The notes: generated by a model not told the origin, from the letters alone. Positions 55,248 through 63,900 are shown, numbered from the stretch's first letter. The stretch is 64,000 nucleotides of DNA from an uncultured bacterium (GCA_949296525.1 CASFOP010000003.1:146651-210650), one strand, 5' to 3'. Numbers and translations: made by a program.

Positions 55248-56455
55248 CCGAATTCAAGAACGACCCCCCGAAACTGTCCGCCGACGAGAAATTAAATTTA
55301 CTCGTCGAGTTTGGCGCACGCATCTCCAGCGAACTGCGCTTGGACAAGCTTTTGGATATCATCGCCCAGCAAATTACCCGCATGCTCAACGTGGGACGCT
55401 GCACCATTTATTTAAAAGACGGCGAAAGGCATGAACTCTGGTCCAAAATTGCACAGGGCCGCGGTTTGGAACATACGGAAATACGCGTGCCGCTGGACGG
55501 GAATAATGTGGTGGCCGTGGTGGCGCGTACCGGGCAAACCATTAATTTGCCCAACGCTTATGAAGACGACCGTTTTTCCATGGATGTGGATATGGTGACC
55601 GATTTCCGCACGCATTCCCTGTTGGCCGTCCCGCTGAAAAACAATGCCGGCAAAGTGTTGGGCGTTTTCCAGGTGGCCAATAAAGCCGACGGCACCCCCT
55701 TTGACAAAAAAGACGAAGGCATTTTGTTATTGCTGGCCACGCTTGCCGCCAGCTCCATTGAAATTGCCCGCCTGTACCAAGACGTGCATGTGGCCCAGCT
55801 GGAAACCATATACCGCCTGGCCGTCACCGCCGAATACCGCGACCAGCAGGACACCCGCGCCCACTTAAAAAACATCAGCATTATTTCCTATTTGCTGGCG
55901 CTGGCGTTGGGCATGAACAAAAAAGAGGCGGAACTGATTAAAAACGCCAGCCCGCTGCATGACATCGGCAAAGTGGCGCTGGCCGACAATATTCTGTTAA
56001 AACCGGGCCGCCTGACGCCAGAAGAATTTGAAATCATGAAATCACACACCATTTACGGCGGGCGGATTTTGGAAGGGGCACACTCCAAGGTGCTTCAGGT
56101 AGCGCATAAAATGAGCCTGTACCATCATGAGAAATGGAACGGCACCGGCTATCCCAAAGGCCTCAAAGGCGAAGACATCCCGCTGGAAGCGCGCATTATT
56201 ACAGTGGCGGATGTGTTTGACGCGCTGTGTGTGGAACGCGTGTATAAAAAAGCCTGGAAAACAGATGATGCTTATTTATACATCCTGGGAGAAAGCGGCA
56301 AAGCGTTTGACCCGCGCATCGTCGCCGCGTTTAAAAAGATTTATTCTTCCGTACGCAAGCTTTACCTCAACCAAACACCACGGGAGGCAGCCACGGCACC
56401 GGCCGAGCAAATCCGCCCGGCGGATAAACCCCCCGTCCCTCCGGGTCAAAACTAA
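55244..56455 (+). CDS. GAF plus HD-GYP domain protein (cyclic-di-GMP phosphodiesterase type)
   Basis: A 403-residue signalling protein. Residues about 30-185 are a GAF sensor domain (VGRCTIYLKDGERHELWSKI, TDFRTHSLLAVPLKN). Residues about 200-370 are HD-GYP: SPLHDIGKVALADNILLKPG, KSHTIYGGRIL, YHHEKWNGTGYPKGLKGEDI. All HD and GYP residues are intact, so c-di-GMP hydrolysis is plausible. It starts in the ATGA overlap with the GlcF-like gene, linking the signal to oxidase expression. c-di-GMP commonly controls type IV pili, relevant for this genome. Confidence 0.9.
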   Translation: MTEFKNDPPKLSADEKLNLLVEFGARISSELRLDKLLDIIAQQITRMLNVGRCTIYLKDGERHELWSKIAQGRGLEHTEIRVPLDGNNVVAVVARTGQTINLPNAYEDDRFSMDVDMVTDFRTHSLLAVPLKNNAGKVLGVFQVANKADGTPFDKKDEGILLLLATLAASSIEIARLYQDVHVAQLETIYRLAVTAEYRDQQDTRAHLKNISIISYLLALALGMNKKEAELIKNASPLHDIGKVALADNILLKPGRLTPEEFEIMKSHTIYGGRILEGAHSKVLQVAHKMSLYHHEKWNGTGYPKGLKGEDIPLEARIITVADVFDALCVERVYKKAWKTDDAYLYILGESGKAFDPRIVAAFKKIYSSVRKLYLNQTPREAATAPAEQIRPADKPPVPPGQN

Positions 56456-56543
56456 TGCTTCGGTTTGTGCCCGCCAAAATTACTACAATATAGTGTCCTT
56501 TTGGCTTTCAACCTTAAGTACATATTTTTAAACAGACGAGGAA

Positions 56544-57629
56544 ATGATGGACAAAAAGACCGTTTTAGTGGGCCTGAGCGGAGGGGTGGATTCCGCCGCC
56601 GCGGCCCTGCTGCTTAAAGAACAGGGCTGGCGCGTCATCGGCGCGACCATGCTGATTTGGGATCCTTCCCTGCCGGTGCCGCAGGGGCCGCGCAATACCA
56701 ACGCCTGTCTGTCCCCCGAAAAAGAAGACGTCAGCGAAATCCGCGCACTGGCCGAAAAAATAGGTATAGAATATCTAACCGTGGACTGCCGCGAAGCCTA
56801 CCGCCGCGCGGTGCTGGACAACTTCCGCTCCGAATATGCCGGCGGACGCACGCCCAATCCGTGCGTGATTTGCAACAGCGTCATCAAATTCGGCGTACTG
56901 CCGCAGGCGGCACGCGAACAGGGTATCGCGTTTGACAAATTTGCTACCGGCCATTACGCCCGCGTGGAACAGGACCCGCAGAGCGGGGAATACCTGCTCA
57001 AAACCGCCAAAGATTTATCGCGCGACCAAAGCTATTTCCTGCACCGCCTGACGCAGCGACAGCTGGCACAGGTGCTTTTCCCGCTGGGGGAAATGAGCAA
57101 AGACGAAATACGCCAAATCGCGCGCCGTGCGGGGCTGGCCGTGGCAGACAAGCAGGACAGCCAGGATTTTTACTGCGGGGATTACAACAACCTGCTGAAC
57201 TTCCCCAACAAACCCGGGGATTTGATCCTGCAGGACGGCACCGTCATCGGCCGCCACAACGGCATTTGGGGCTACACCATCGGCAAACGCAAAGGCCTGG
57301 GCATCAGTGGTTTTAAAGAACCTATGTATGTGGTGGGCATAGACGCGCCCCATAACCGCGTCATCATTGGCCCCAAAGCGGCTTTGTACTCCGACACCTT
57401 GCGCGCGGCGGAGCTGACCTGGACGCGCGGCCATGCGCCCGCCTCCGCATTTGAAGCCCGCATTAAAATACGTAACCTGCATCATGCGGCCCCCGCCCGG
57501 GTAACTGTTAGCGCGGACGGCCAAAGCCTGCAGGCCCGCTTTGCAGAGCCCCAGCTCTCCGTCACTGCCGGGCAGAGCGCAGTGCTCTATGACGGGGACG
57601 TGGTGCTGGGCGGCGGCGTAATTTTGTAA
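56544..57629 (+). CDS. mnmA: tRNA-specific 2-thiouridylase MnmA
   Basis: Adds sulfur to U34 of tRNA-Lys, -Glu and -Gln. 361 aa. PP-loop GLSGGVDSAAAALLL, catalytic Cys in NPCVICNSVIKFG and the second Cys in SQDFYCGDYN, ATP/tRNA contact GHYARVEQD and RDQSYFLHRL. GAGG lies 4 nt before the first of two adjacent ATGs; either could be used. Its stop codon overlaps the -35 of the rplU promoter. Confidence 0.95.
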   Translation: MMDKKTVLVGLSGGVDSAAAALLLKEQGWRVIGATMLIWDPSLPVPQGPRNTNACLSPEKEDVSEIRALAEKIGIEYLTVDCREAYRRAVLDNFRSEYAGGRTPNPCVICNSVIKFGVLPQAAREQGIAFDKFATGHYARVEQDPQSGEYLLKTAKDLSRDQSYFLHRLTQRQLAQVLFPLGEMSKDEIRQIARRAGLAVADKQDSQDFYCGDYNNLLNFPNKPGDLILQDGTVIGRHNGIWGYTIGKRKGLGISGFKEPMYVVGIDAPHNRVIIGPKAALYSDTLRAAELTWTRGHAPASAFEARIKIRNLHHAAPARVTVSADGQSLQARFAEPQLSVTAGQSAVLYDGDVVLGGGVIL

Positions 57630-57652
57630 ACCGAAGCCAAATAAGCTATAAT
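57624..57652 (+). promoter_or_regulatory. Strong promoter of rplU-rpmA
   Basis: TTGTAA (57624-57629, overlapping the mnmA stop) and TATAAT (57647-57652) are exactly 17 nt apart. Confidence 0.8.
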
Positions 57653-57664
57653 ATATAGGCTTAC

Positions 57665-57714
57665 TAAAGAGCGTTTCGCCGCATAAGAAGCGGCGGAGAG
57701 TTTTTTGCTCTTTA
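57665..57714 (+). ncRNA. Structured 5' leader of rplU (L21-leader-like)
   Basis: TAAAGAGC (57665-57672) pairs with GCTCTTTA (57707-57714). Inside is a second hairpin CGCCGC/GCGGCG (57677/57690) with loop ATAAGAA, then T6. The position just upstream of rplU and the two-stem form suggest autoregulation by L21; membership of the known L21 leader family is untested. Confidence 0.55.
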
Positions 57715-57727
57715 AAACGGAAATAAC

Positions 57728-58039
57728 ATGTACGCAATTATTGAAACTGGTGGAAAACAGTACTGGGTGAAACCCGGTCAAGATCTGCAGGTTGAAAAGC
57801 TGGACGCGGAAGCGGGCGCCAATGTGGAGCTGAAAGTGCTCTGGGCCGCTGACGAAGAAGGTACCTCGGCAGATACCAAGGCGAATAAAAACGCCAAGGT
57901 CACCGCTCAAGTGGTCAAACATTTGAGAGGTCCCAAAATCCTGGTATTCAAAAGAAGACCCAAAAAAGGCTACGAAAGAACGCGCGGCCACAGACAGGAT
58001 TTAACGCAAATCAAAATCACCGACATTACGCTCGGGTAA
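57728..58039 (+). CDS. rplU: 50S ribosomal protein L21
   Basis: 103 aa, full length. Opening MYAIIETGGKQYWVKPGQDL and closing HLRGPKILVFKRRPKKGYER then TRGHRQDLTQIKI are those of L21. Transcribed from the promoter at 57624 through the structured leader; rpmA follows after 18 nt. Confidence 0.97.
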   Translation: MYAIIETGGKQYWVKPGQDLQVEKLDAEAGANVELKVLWAADEEGTSADTKANKNAKVTAQVVKHLRGPKILVFKRRPKKGYERTRGHRQDLTQIKITDITLG

Positions 58040-58057
58040 CTGGAGAGAGGATAAACT

Positions 58058-58426
58058 ATGGCACATACAAAAGCACAAGGTTCTTCCTCTAACGGAAGAG
58101 ACAGCCACGGCCAACGCTTAGGCGTCAAACGCTTCGGTTCCCAGTTCGTGCGCGCCGGTGAAATCATCGTCCGCCAGAAAGGCACGAAGTTCCTGCCGGG
58201 CACCAACGTGACCCGCGCCAGCGACGACAGCCTTTTCGCCCGCGTGGACGGCATCGTAACGTTTGAATGGGCTTACAGAGGCAAAAAACAAATCTCCGTC
58301 TATCCCAAAGATACGGAAGCCAAAAAAGCCCCGGCCAAGAAAACCGCCAAAAAAGCGGCGGCTCCGAAGGCAGCCAAACCGGCCGCCAAAAAGGCCCCGA
58401 AAGCCAAAAAAGAAGAAACCAAATAA
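58058..58426 (+). CDS. rpmA: 50S ribosomal protein L27 with lysine/alanine-rich tail
   Basis: L27 sits near the peptidyl-transferase centre. The first 85 residues are a normal L27 ([40 protein letters not shown]). The product is 122 aa because of a C-terminal extension of about 37 residues, almost all Lys, Ala and Pro ([20 protein letters not shown]). Typical L27 ends without it. The N-terminus starts directly with MAHTKAQG, so no Prp-type cleavage leader is present. A strong terminator follows. Confidence 0.96.
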   Translation: MAHTKAQGSSSNGRDSHGQRLGVKRFGSQFVRAGEIIVRQKGTKFLPGTNVTRASDDSLFARVDGIVTFEWAYRGKKQISVYPKDTEAKKAPAKKTAKKAAAPKAAKPAAKKAPKAKKEETK

Positions 58427-58443
58427 GCAGCACGGTTTTGAAA

Positions 58444-58474
58444 CGGCGGGCCGCTCTTGGCCCGCCGCTTTTTT
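58444..58474 (+). terminator. Terminator after rpmA
   Basis: CGGCGGGCC and GGCCCGCCG pair perfectly over GCTCTT, followed by CTTTTTT. Confidence 0.92.
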
Positions 58475-58521
58475 ATCTAAACGGCGGCCGGCGCGCCGCA
58501 GAGGCGCACTTTTGCTAGAAT

Positions 58522-58677
58522 ATGAAAGACAAAGTATTACCCGTTAAGCAGGACGAATGGTCTTATACGGCCACCAAAACCGCCGCGCGGCGCAAAGTCA
58601 AGCGCGCCAGAAACAAAGCCAAAAGGGCTTTGTCCAGGCAGTTGCTTAAAGGACTGCCGGAAGAAGGAATGGAATAA
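58522..58677 (+). CDS. Small basic protein of unknown function (51 aa)
   Basis: An ATG at 58522 opens a 51-codon frame (MKDKVLPVKQDEWSYTATKT then AARRKVKRARNKAKRALSRQ). It is strongly basic in the middle and ends GLPEEGME. A TAGAAT -10-like element ends immediately before the ATG, so if transcribed from it the mRNA would be nearly leaderless. Position between rpmA and obgE suggests a ribosome- or RNA-related role; this is inference. I know no named family. Confidence 0.6.
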   Translation: MKDKVLPVKQDEWSYTATKTAARRKVKRARNKAKRALSRQLLKGLPEEGME

Positions 58678-58727
58678 AACAGCCTGCAGGATACATACCC
58701 CTGCCGGCCGTTTATTAAGGATATATT

Positions 58728-60110
58728 ATGCAATCAGGAAGCTTTTTGGACCGCGTCAAAATCTATGTCACCGCCGGAAAAGGCGGCGACGGCTGTATGT
58801 CTTTCCGCCGCGAAAAATTCATTGAGTTCGGCGGCCCCAACGGCGGCTGCGGCGGCAAAGGCGGCGACGTGCTGATCCAGGGGGAAAGCAACCTGACCAC
58901 ACTTTTGGAGCTGGCCTACAATCCGCATATTGAAGCCCAAAACGGCGAAAAGGGCGGCACCTATAACAAAACGGGCCGCGGCGGGGAAGACAAAATCATC
59001 CGCGTGCCGTTGGGCACGTTGGTATATAAAGACGGCCAGCTGCTGGGCGATATTACCGCCCAGGGGCAGCAGCTTCTGGTGGCCCGCGGGGGCATGGGCG
59101 GACGCGGCAACCAGTCTTTTAAAACGCGCAACAACACCTGCCCGCACATGGCCGAACTGGGCCAGCCCGGGGAAGAAGTGACCCTGATTTTGGAACTAAA
59201 AGTACTGGCGGATTTAGGCCTGGTCGGCTTCCCCAATGCCGGCAAAAGCACCTTTCTGACGGCTATTTCCAGCGCGCGGCCCAAAATCGCCGATTATCCT
59301 TTTACCACCTTAAACCCCAACCTGGGTATTACCATGCACAAGGGCACCTCTTTTGCCACGGCGGATATTCCGGGCATTATTGAAGGGGCCAGCGAAGGCA
59401 AGGGTCTGGGGCACCAGTTTTTAAAACATATTGAGCGCACGCGCGTACTGCTGCATTTGGTGGATCCGGACGGGTTTGACGGTATGAACGCCGTGCAGTC
59501 CGCCAAGGTTATTGAGCAGGAACTGAAACAATTTGACAAAGAATTGGCCAAAAAACCGCGCATTATTGCCGTCAATAAAGCCGACCTGCCTTCCGCGCAG
59601 AAGGCCTATGAACAGCTCAAAAAGAAATACAAGAAAAACCCCGTTATGTTGATGTCCGCCGCCACAGGGCAGGGCGTTAAACAGGTGCTGGACGAAGTGG
59701 TCAAAATCCTCTCCGTCACGCCGGTACCGCAAATAGAGCTGGAACCGCCCGCGGCCGCGCTGCACAAAGTGGAGCCGATTTTCGTCATTAAACGCGACGA
59801 AGAAGGCATTATCCATATTACGGGCAAGAAAATAGACGAGTTTATCGCCATGACCAACTTCACACAGCCCGAGGCCGTGGCACGCCTGCGCGGAATTTTT
59901 AAGAAAATCGGCCTGGAAAAAGCGCTTTTAAAAGCCGGCGTGCAGGACGGCGACGCACTGGTGGCCGGAGGAAGGGAATTTGAGTGGAACGGCAGCCTGG
60001 ACAACGAAGCCGCCCAAAGCCCCGAACACGAAGGCTACAAACGCCGCGAAACCAAAGCCGAACGCCTGGCCAAGCGCGCGGCGCGGCGCAAGAACAAACA
60101 AGAAGACTAA
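58728..60110 (+). CDS. obgE: GTPase ObgE/CgtA
   Basis: An essential ribosome-assembly GTPase. 460 aa. The Obg domain (1-160) is glycine-rich (GGDGCMSFRREKFIEFGGPN, GGKGGDV). The G domain has G1 GFPNAGKSTF, G3 ADIPGII, G4 NKAD and G5 MSAATG. The C-terminal OCT domain (about 350-425) is followed by a basic tail (AERLAKRAARRKNKQED). Its place after rplU-rpmA is the conserved order. Confidence 0.97.
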   Translation: MQSGSFLDRVKIYVTAGKGGDGCMSFRREKFIEFGGPNGGCGGKGGDVLIQGESNLTTLLELAYNPHIEAQNGEKGGTYNKTGRGGEDKIIRVPLGTLVYKDGQLLGDITAQGQQLLVARGGMGGRGNQSFKTRNNTCPHMAELGQPGEEVTLILELKVLADLGLVGFPNAGKSTFLTAISSARPKIADYPFTTLNPNLGITMHKGTSFATADIPGIIEGASEGKGLGHQFLKHIERTRVLLHLVDPDGFDGMNAVQSAKVIEQELKQFDKELAKKPRIIAVNKADLPSAQKAYEQLKKKYKKNPVMLMSAATGQGVKQVLDEVVKILSVTPVPQIELEPPAAALHKVEPIFVIKRDEEGIIHITGKKIDEFIAMTNFTQPEAVARLRGIFKKIGLEKALLKAGVQDGDALVAGGREFEWNGSLDNEAAQSPEHEGYKRRETKAERLAKRAARRKNKQED

Positions 60111-60335
60111 CTCTTCTGCCGAATCTGAAAACAGGATTTATGATCTGAACTGAAGTCCGCTGGCGGGCTTATCTGTTGCCATGCAAGCGGGCCGCTGGCT
60201 CTACATATGTACTGACAGGAAAAAGGGGATGGGAAAGACTTCCTGGCTGGGGACAAACAGCACCCCGGGGAGAGAGATTATTTCCCCTTCAAGCCATTTT
60301 TCCGAAAACACTGCCAAAAAGACCCATTGAAAGCC

Positions 60336-61313
60336 TTATTTCTTGTGCTGCTTATATCTGGTTACTTTTTCCACCGCTTCTACAATTTCACGGTAGTCGG
60401 AAACGTTTGAGGAAACATATCCGTCCGAGGCATCCCGCCTGTCCAGTTTATAATAATCGCTTCCCATCACATTTTCCATAAATGCGGTGATGTCTCCATC
60501 AAAGACGGAAAACATAAAAAACACCTTGCGGTCCTGATCCGGCGGGATAAAGCTCAAATGGGCCGCGGCAATGCCGGCCAGTTCCCCCGTATTGGTCATA
60601 ATCCCGGATCCGCTGACCCCTTCCCGTATGCCGAAATCTTTCGTATATGCAAAGCCCAGCTGTTTTATATAATCCGCCGGATACGGGTCTTGCAAAATCT
60701 GCCTCTGGCCGTTAAAAATGGAAATGACGGAAAGCTGGCGGTCAATACGTGCATTTTCCCCGCCAAAAATCAAAAGAGCGGGCAATTTGGGCCTTAAGGC
60801 TTGTTCAAACTCCCGCCGAGCCACCGGCGTGCGCCGCAAGAAAGCATCAAACACGGCTTTGGATACAAGCACATTCTGCGTTTTTTCCCCCTGGGCACGG
60901 CGATAATACTGCAAAGGGACGGAGGCCACATCCATTTTTATCAAAGCAAAATCATGGACTACCGGTACTTTGGAATCATATTCCGGATGAATAAATACAA
61001 CCGGTTTTTTGTCCGTGTGTTCCACACTGGCCAGCGCGGAATACGGCTGTTCCAGCAAATCCACCTGTAAGCTGCATTGCCCCTTACAACGTTCCTCCAC
61101 ACAATGGGCGGCCGTGGCAAACCATTTTTTCCCCACGCGGGTAGCCTGGCACTTGGCCCGCACCCCGTCAGCGCCCGTTACATAATATTCAAAGGTATGC
61201 CAAAAATCTTCTTTTTTAGCATGCACATCCTCATCCGTCACGGATAATACCCCTACCTCCGCCCACAAAAACACGGAACAAAATAACAGGCACAAACAAA
61301 AAATTTTCTTCAT
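60336..61313 (-). CDS. Secreted trypsin-like serine protease
   Basis: A 325-residue S1-family-like protein. Signal peptide MKKIFCLCLLFCSVFLWA. Catalytic triad: His in FATAAHCVEERC, Asp in VVHDFALIKMD, Ser in GIREGVSGSGIMTN. Several Cys (CKGQCSL, HCVEERC) could form disulfides, fitting a periplasmic or extracellular location. It is a lone gene between obgE and rplA. Substrate unknown. The 225 nt before it and 241 nt after it hold no gene that I can see. Confidence 0.82.
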   Translation of the reverse strand: MKKIFCLCLLFCSVFLWAEVGVLSVTDEDVHAKKEDFWHTFEYYVTGADGVRAKCQATRVGKKWFATAAHCVEERCKGQCSLQVDLLEQPYSALASVEHTDKKPVVFIHPEYDSKVPVVHDFALIKMDVASVPLQYYRRAQGEKTQNVLVSKAVFDAFLRRTPVARREFEQALRPKLPALLIFGGENARIDRQLSVISIFNGQRQILQDPYPADYIKQLGFAYTKDFGIREGVSGSGIMTNTGELAGIAAAHLSFIPPDQDRKVFFMFSVFDGDITAFMENVMGSDYYKLDRRDASDGYVSSNVSDYREIVEAVEKVTRYKQHKK

Positions 61314-61554
61314 ATGGATATTATATTAAGTTCAAGGACAGGGCATCTATTAATCTGTATTATGGAGGCAACAGCCCTGTCTGTTTAACTGTACAGAAAG
61401 CCCCAAGTTGTTACGGCGCCCACCTTGGCTCCGGGCGGTTTTTGCCAGAAGGGCCGCCCCAAAAAACCTATTCCCCCAAAATAGGATTTTTATATATCCC
61501 CGGAAGGATGAATGCCCCGGGCTTATGTCTGGGGTTTATATAAACAATAGTCAT

Positions 61555-61580
61555 AAAAAAGCCCCGTAATGAACGGGGCT
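61555..61580 (-). terminator. Terminator of the secE-nusG-rplK-rplA operon
   Basis: On the minus strand AGCCCCG and CGGGGCT pair over a 7-nt loop, followed by T6, 22 nt past the rplA stop. Confidence 0.92.
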
Positions 61581-61602
61581 CTTCGGTCTTGGCAAAAGAT
61601 AC

Positions 61603-62280
61603 TTATTTGCTCGTTGTTACGTGCACACCGGGGCCCATCGTAGAGCTCATGGTAATGCTCTTAAGATACACGCCCTTGGAAGTGCTCGGTTTTACGCGCA
61701 GGATGGTGTCCAGCACGGCTTTGGCGTTTTCCGCCAGTTTAGCCGCGTCAAAGGAAGCTTTGCCGATAGCCGTATGCACAATGCCGTAAGCGTCCGCTTT
61801 AAATTCCACGCGGCCCGCTTTGAGTTCGGCAATGGTTTTGGCCAGATCAAACGTTACCGTACCGCTTTTCGGGTTCGGCATCAGACCGCGGGGGCCCAGG
61901 ATTTTGGCGGCTTTGGCCAGGTCTTTCATCGTGTCCGGAGTGGCAACCAGTACATCAAAGTCAATATTGCCTTTGATGACCTCGTCCACGATGTCTTCGG
62001 CGCCCACTTTATCGGCGCCGGCCTGCTGCGCTTCCTGTGCTTTTTCGCCTTTGGCGATGACAGCAATGCGTTTGGTCTTACCGGTACCATGCGGCAGCAC
62101 GACGGTCGTGCGCACCTGCTGGTCGGCTTTCTTGGTATCAATGCCCAGGCTGACATGCAGTTCAACGGTTTCGTCAAACTTAGCTTTGGCATTGTCTTTT
62201 ACAATTTGCGCCGCTTCGTCAAACGTATACAGTTTGGCAGCGTCAAACGCTTTTCTGGCGGCTTCCATTCTTTTTCCCAT
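61603..62280 (-). CDS. rplA: 50S ribosomal protein L1
   Basis: L1 forms the mobile stalk at the E site. 225 aa. Signature ATPDTMKDLAKAAKILGPRG followed by LMPNPKSGTVT, and early VELHVSLGIDTKKADQQVR. It follows rplK by 54 nt. Unlike in many bacteria the transcript ends here: a terminator follows and no rplJ-rplL is present, only a protease gene on the same strand. Confidence 0.97.
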   Translation of the reverse strand: MGKRMEAARKAFDAAKLYTFDEAAQIVKDNAKAKFDETVELHVSLGIDTKKADQQVRTTVVLPHGTGKTKRIAVIAKGEKAQEAQQAGADKVGAEDIVDEVIKGNIDFDVLVATPDTMKDLAKAAKILGPRGLMPNPKSGTVTFDLAKTIAELKAGRVEFKADAYGIVHTAIGKASFDAAKLAENAKAVLDTILRVKPSTSKGVYLKSITMSSTMGPGVHVTTSK

Positions 62281-62334
62281 CTTGAAAACTCCTTAAGGTG
62301 GTAGCGGGCCTAAGCCCTCCCTTGCCTTCTAAAT

Positions 62335-62769
62335 TTATTTTACAATGTCTACACCCATGCTGCGGGCGGTGCCCTTCACCATTTCGGCGGCCTGTTTAAT
62401 GTCTTTGGTATTCAGGTCGGGCAGTTTTTCGGCGGCAATCTCTTCGCACTGTTTTTGAGTCAGCTTGCCCACTTTGTCTTTGTGCGGGGTGCCGGAGCCT
62501 TTGGCCAAACCGAGCTTTTTGACAATCAGCACGGCCATAGGCGGCATTTTGGTAATGAAGGTAAAAGAGCGGTCTTCATATACCGTAATGACGACCGGAA
62601 TCTTAATACCTTTTTCCAGTTTCGCCGTTTTGGCGTTAAACTGTTTGCAGAATTCCATGATGTTTACACCATGCTGCCCCAAGGCGGGACCCACCGGAGG
62701 GGCCGGATTGGCCGCACCCGCGGGAATTTGCAGCTTGATGTAACCTTTAATTTTTTTCTCTTTTGCCAT
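62335..62769 (-). CDS. rplK: 50S ribosomal protein L11
   Basis: L11 binds the GTPase-associated region. 144 aa. [20 protein letters not shown] then [20 protein letters not shown] and the C-terminal [11 protein letters not shown] are those of L11. Lies between nusG and rplA in the standard order. Confidence 0.97.
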   Translation of the reverse strand: MAKEKKIKGYIKLQIPAGAANPAPPVGPALGQHGVNIMEFCKQFNAKTAKLEKGIKIPVVITVYEDRSFTFITKMPPMAVLIVKKLGLAKGSGTPHKDKVGKLTQKQCEEIAAEKLPDLNTKDIKQAAEMVKGTARSMGVDIVK

Positions 62770-62826
62770 TTTTTACTCCGTAATTTGTACTGCTAAACAA
62801 CCGCCCGCGCCAGGCGCGGGCCGAAA

Positions 62827-63357
62827 TCAGTTCTTCTCCACTTGCAGGAAGTCTACTTCCACCGGGGTGGCACGGTCAAAAACCGTAACCATTACTTTGA
62901 GCTTGTTTTTCTGCTCGTTCACTTCTTCCACCACTCCGATGAAGTGCTTAAACGGCCCTTCGGTAATACGCACGCTTTCGCCGCGTTCAAAGGTAACGAC
63001 GTGTTTGGGTTTGCCGCCTTCTTCGGTCAGTTCCACAATACCGGCGATTTCTTCTTCCGGCAGCGGCACGGGGGTCGGGTCGCCCAAAAATCCGGTCACG
63101 CCGGAAATATTTTTGATAAACCAATAAGATTCGCTGGTCATATTCATCTGCACCAGCACATAACCCGGGAAGAATTTGCGTTTGCGAAGGATTTTTTTGT
63201 TTTGTTTGACTTCCACCACTTCTTCGGTAGGGACCAGCACGTTGAATACGCGGTCGCCAAAGCCCTGCACTTCCACCTGCAACAAAATTTTTTCCCGGAC
63301 TTTGTCTTCGTGGCCGGTCTGTGTGTGGACAACGTACCAATTCTTTTCTTCAGCCAT
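62827..63357 (-). CDS. nusG: Transcription termination/antitermination protein NusG
   Basis: NusG couples RNA polymerase with Rho and the ribosome. 176 aa. NGN domain opening [20 protein letters not shown] and [23 protein letters not shown] domain with [20 protein letters not shown]. It starts 1 nt from the end of secE. Confidence 0.97.
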   Translation of the reverse strand: MAEEKNWYVVHTQTGHEDKVREKILLQVEVQGFGDRVFNVLVPTEEVVEVKQNKKILRKRKFFPGYVLVQMNMTSESYWFIKNISGVTGFLGDPTPVPLPEEEIAGIVELTEEGGKPKHVVTFERGESVRITEGPFKHFIGVVEEVNEQKNKLKVMVTVFDRATPVEVDFLQVEKN

Positions 63358-63551
63358 CAGCGGCCTCCCACGGCAAGACCCAGCAGTTTGGTCAGCCCGA
63401 AGTCAATAATGCTCACATAGGCGGCCGTCAGCGCGACCACAATAGCCACCAGAACGGTGGACTGGGTCACTTCCCGGCGGCTGAGCCAAGTGGATTTTTT
63501 AAGCTCGGCCACGCATTGCTTTAGAAAATTGATCGCTTTATTCATAATCAT
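63357..63551 (-). CDS. secE: Preprotein translocase subunit SecE
   Basis: The short, single-membrane-segment SecE of most bacteria, 64 aa (or 62 if the second ATG is used). Amphipathic helix FLKQCVAELKKSTWLSRREV, then one membrane span TVLVAIVVALTAAYVSIIDF. Flanked by tRNA-Trp and nusG, the classical context. Confidence 0.93.
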   Translation of the reverse strand: MIMNKAINFLKQCVAELKKSTWLSRREVTQSTVLVAIVVALTAAYVSIIDFGLTKLLGLAVGGR

Positions 63552-63566
63552 CCTTGCGAAAACTGG

Positions 63567-63638
63567 CAGGAGCGGAAGGACTCGAACCTTCAGTCCCGGT
63601 TTTGGAGACCGGTGGTTTACCAGTTAACCGACGCTCCC
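63567..63638 (-). tRNA. tRNA-Trp (CCA)
   Basis: Acceptor GGGAGCG/CGCTCCT, anticodon stem CCGGT/ACCGG with loop CTCCAAA (CCA), T arm GAAGGTTCGAGTCCTTC. Located between rpmG and secE, as in many bacteria. Confidence 0.95.
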
Positions 63639-63646
63639 CCTAAATT

Positions 63647-63808
63647 TTAAGCTTTCGTTTCTTTGTGCAAGGTGCTTTTGCCGCACTTTTTGCAAAACTT
63701 GTTAACTTCCAGTTTGTAATCTTTCTTTTTACCGCGCACTTGGTAATAGTTTTTGTTCTTGCAGGTCGTGCAAGAGAGCGCGATCGTGATTCTTTCGTTG
63801 GTTGCCAT
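63647..63808 (-). CDS. rpmG: 50S ribosomal protein L33
   Basis: A 53-residue L33 (MATNERITIALSCTTCKNKN), rich in Lys. It has four Cys in two pairs (CTTC, CKKC), the zinc-binding form of L33, and ends in LHKETKA. It lies between tuf and tRNA-Trp. Confidence 0.95.
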   Translation of the reverse strand: MATNERITIALSCTTCKNKNYYQVRGKKKDYKLEVNKFCKKCGKSTLHKETKA

Positions 63809-63848
63809 CTTTATTTTCCTTAAATGAACCGTTCACTTTATGATATCT

Positions 63849-63878
63849 ACAGGGACATTGACGGAGCAATGTCCCTGT
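63849..63878 (-). promoter_or_regulatory. Strong hairpin between tuf and rpmG
   Basis: A perfect 12-bp stem (ACAGGGACATTG and its complement) around a 6-nt loop, flanked by a second, outer TTCACT/AGTGAA pairing. No T run follows, so it may be an RNA-processing or stability element, not a terminator. Confidence 0.6.
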
Positions 63879-63900
63879 AACAGTGAACTAAACAATTTTA

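Noticed and set aside
60176..60481. A 101-codon plus-strand frame after obgE
   Set aside because: It overlaps the protease gene in antisense, has no family features and no convincing start signal.
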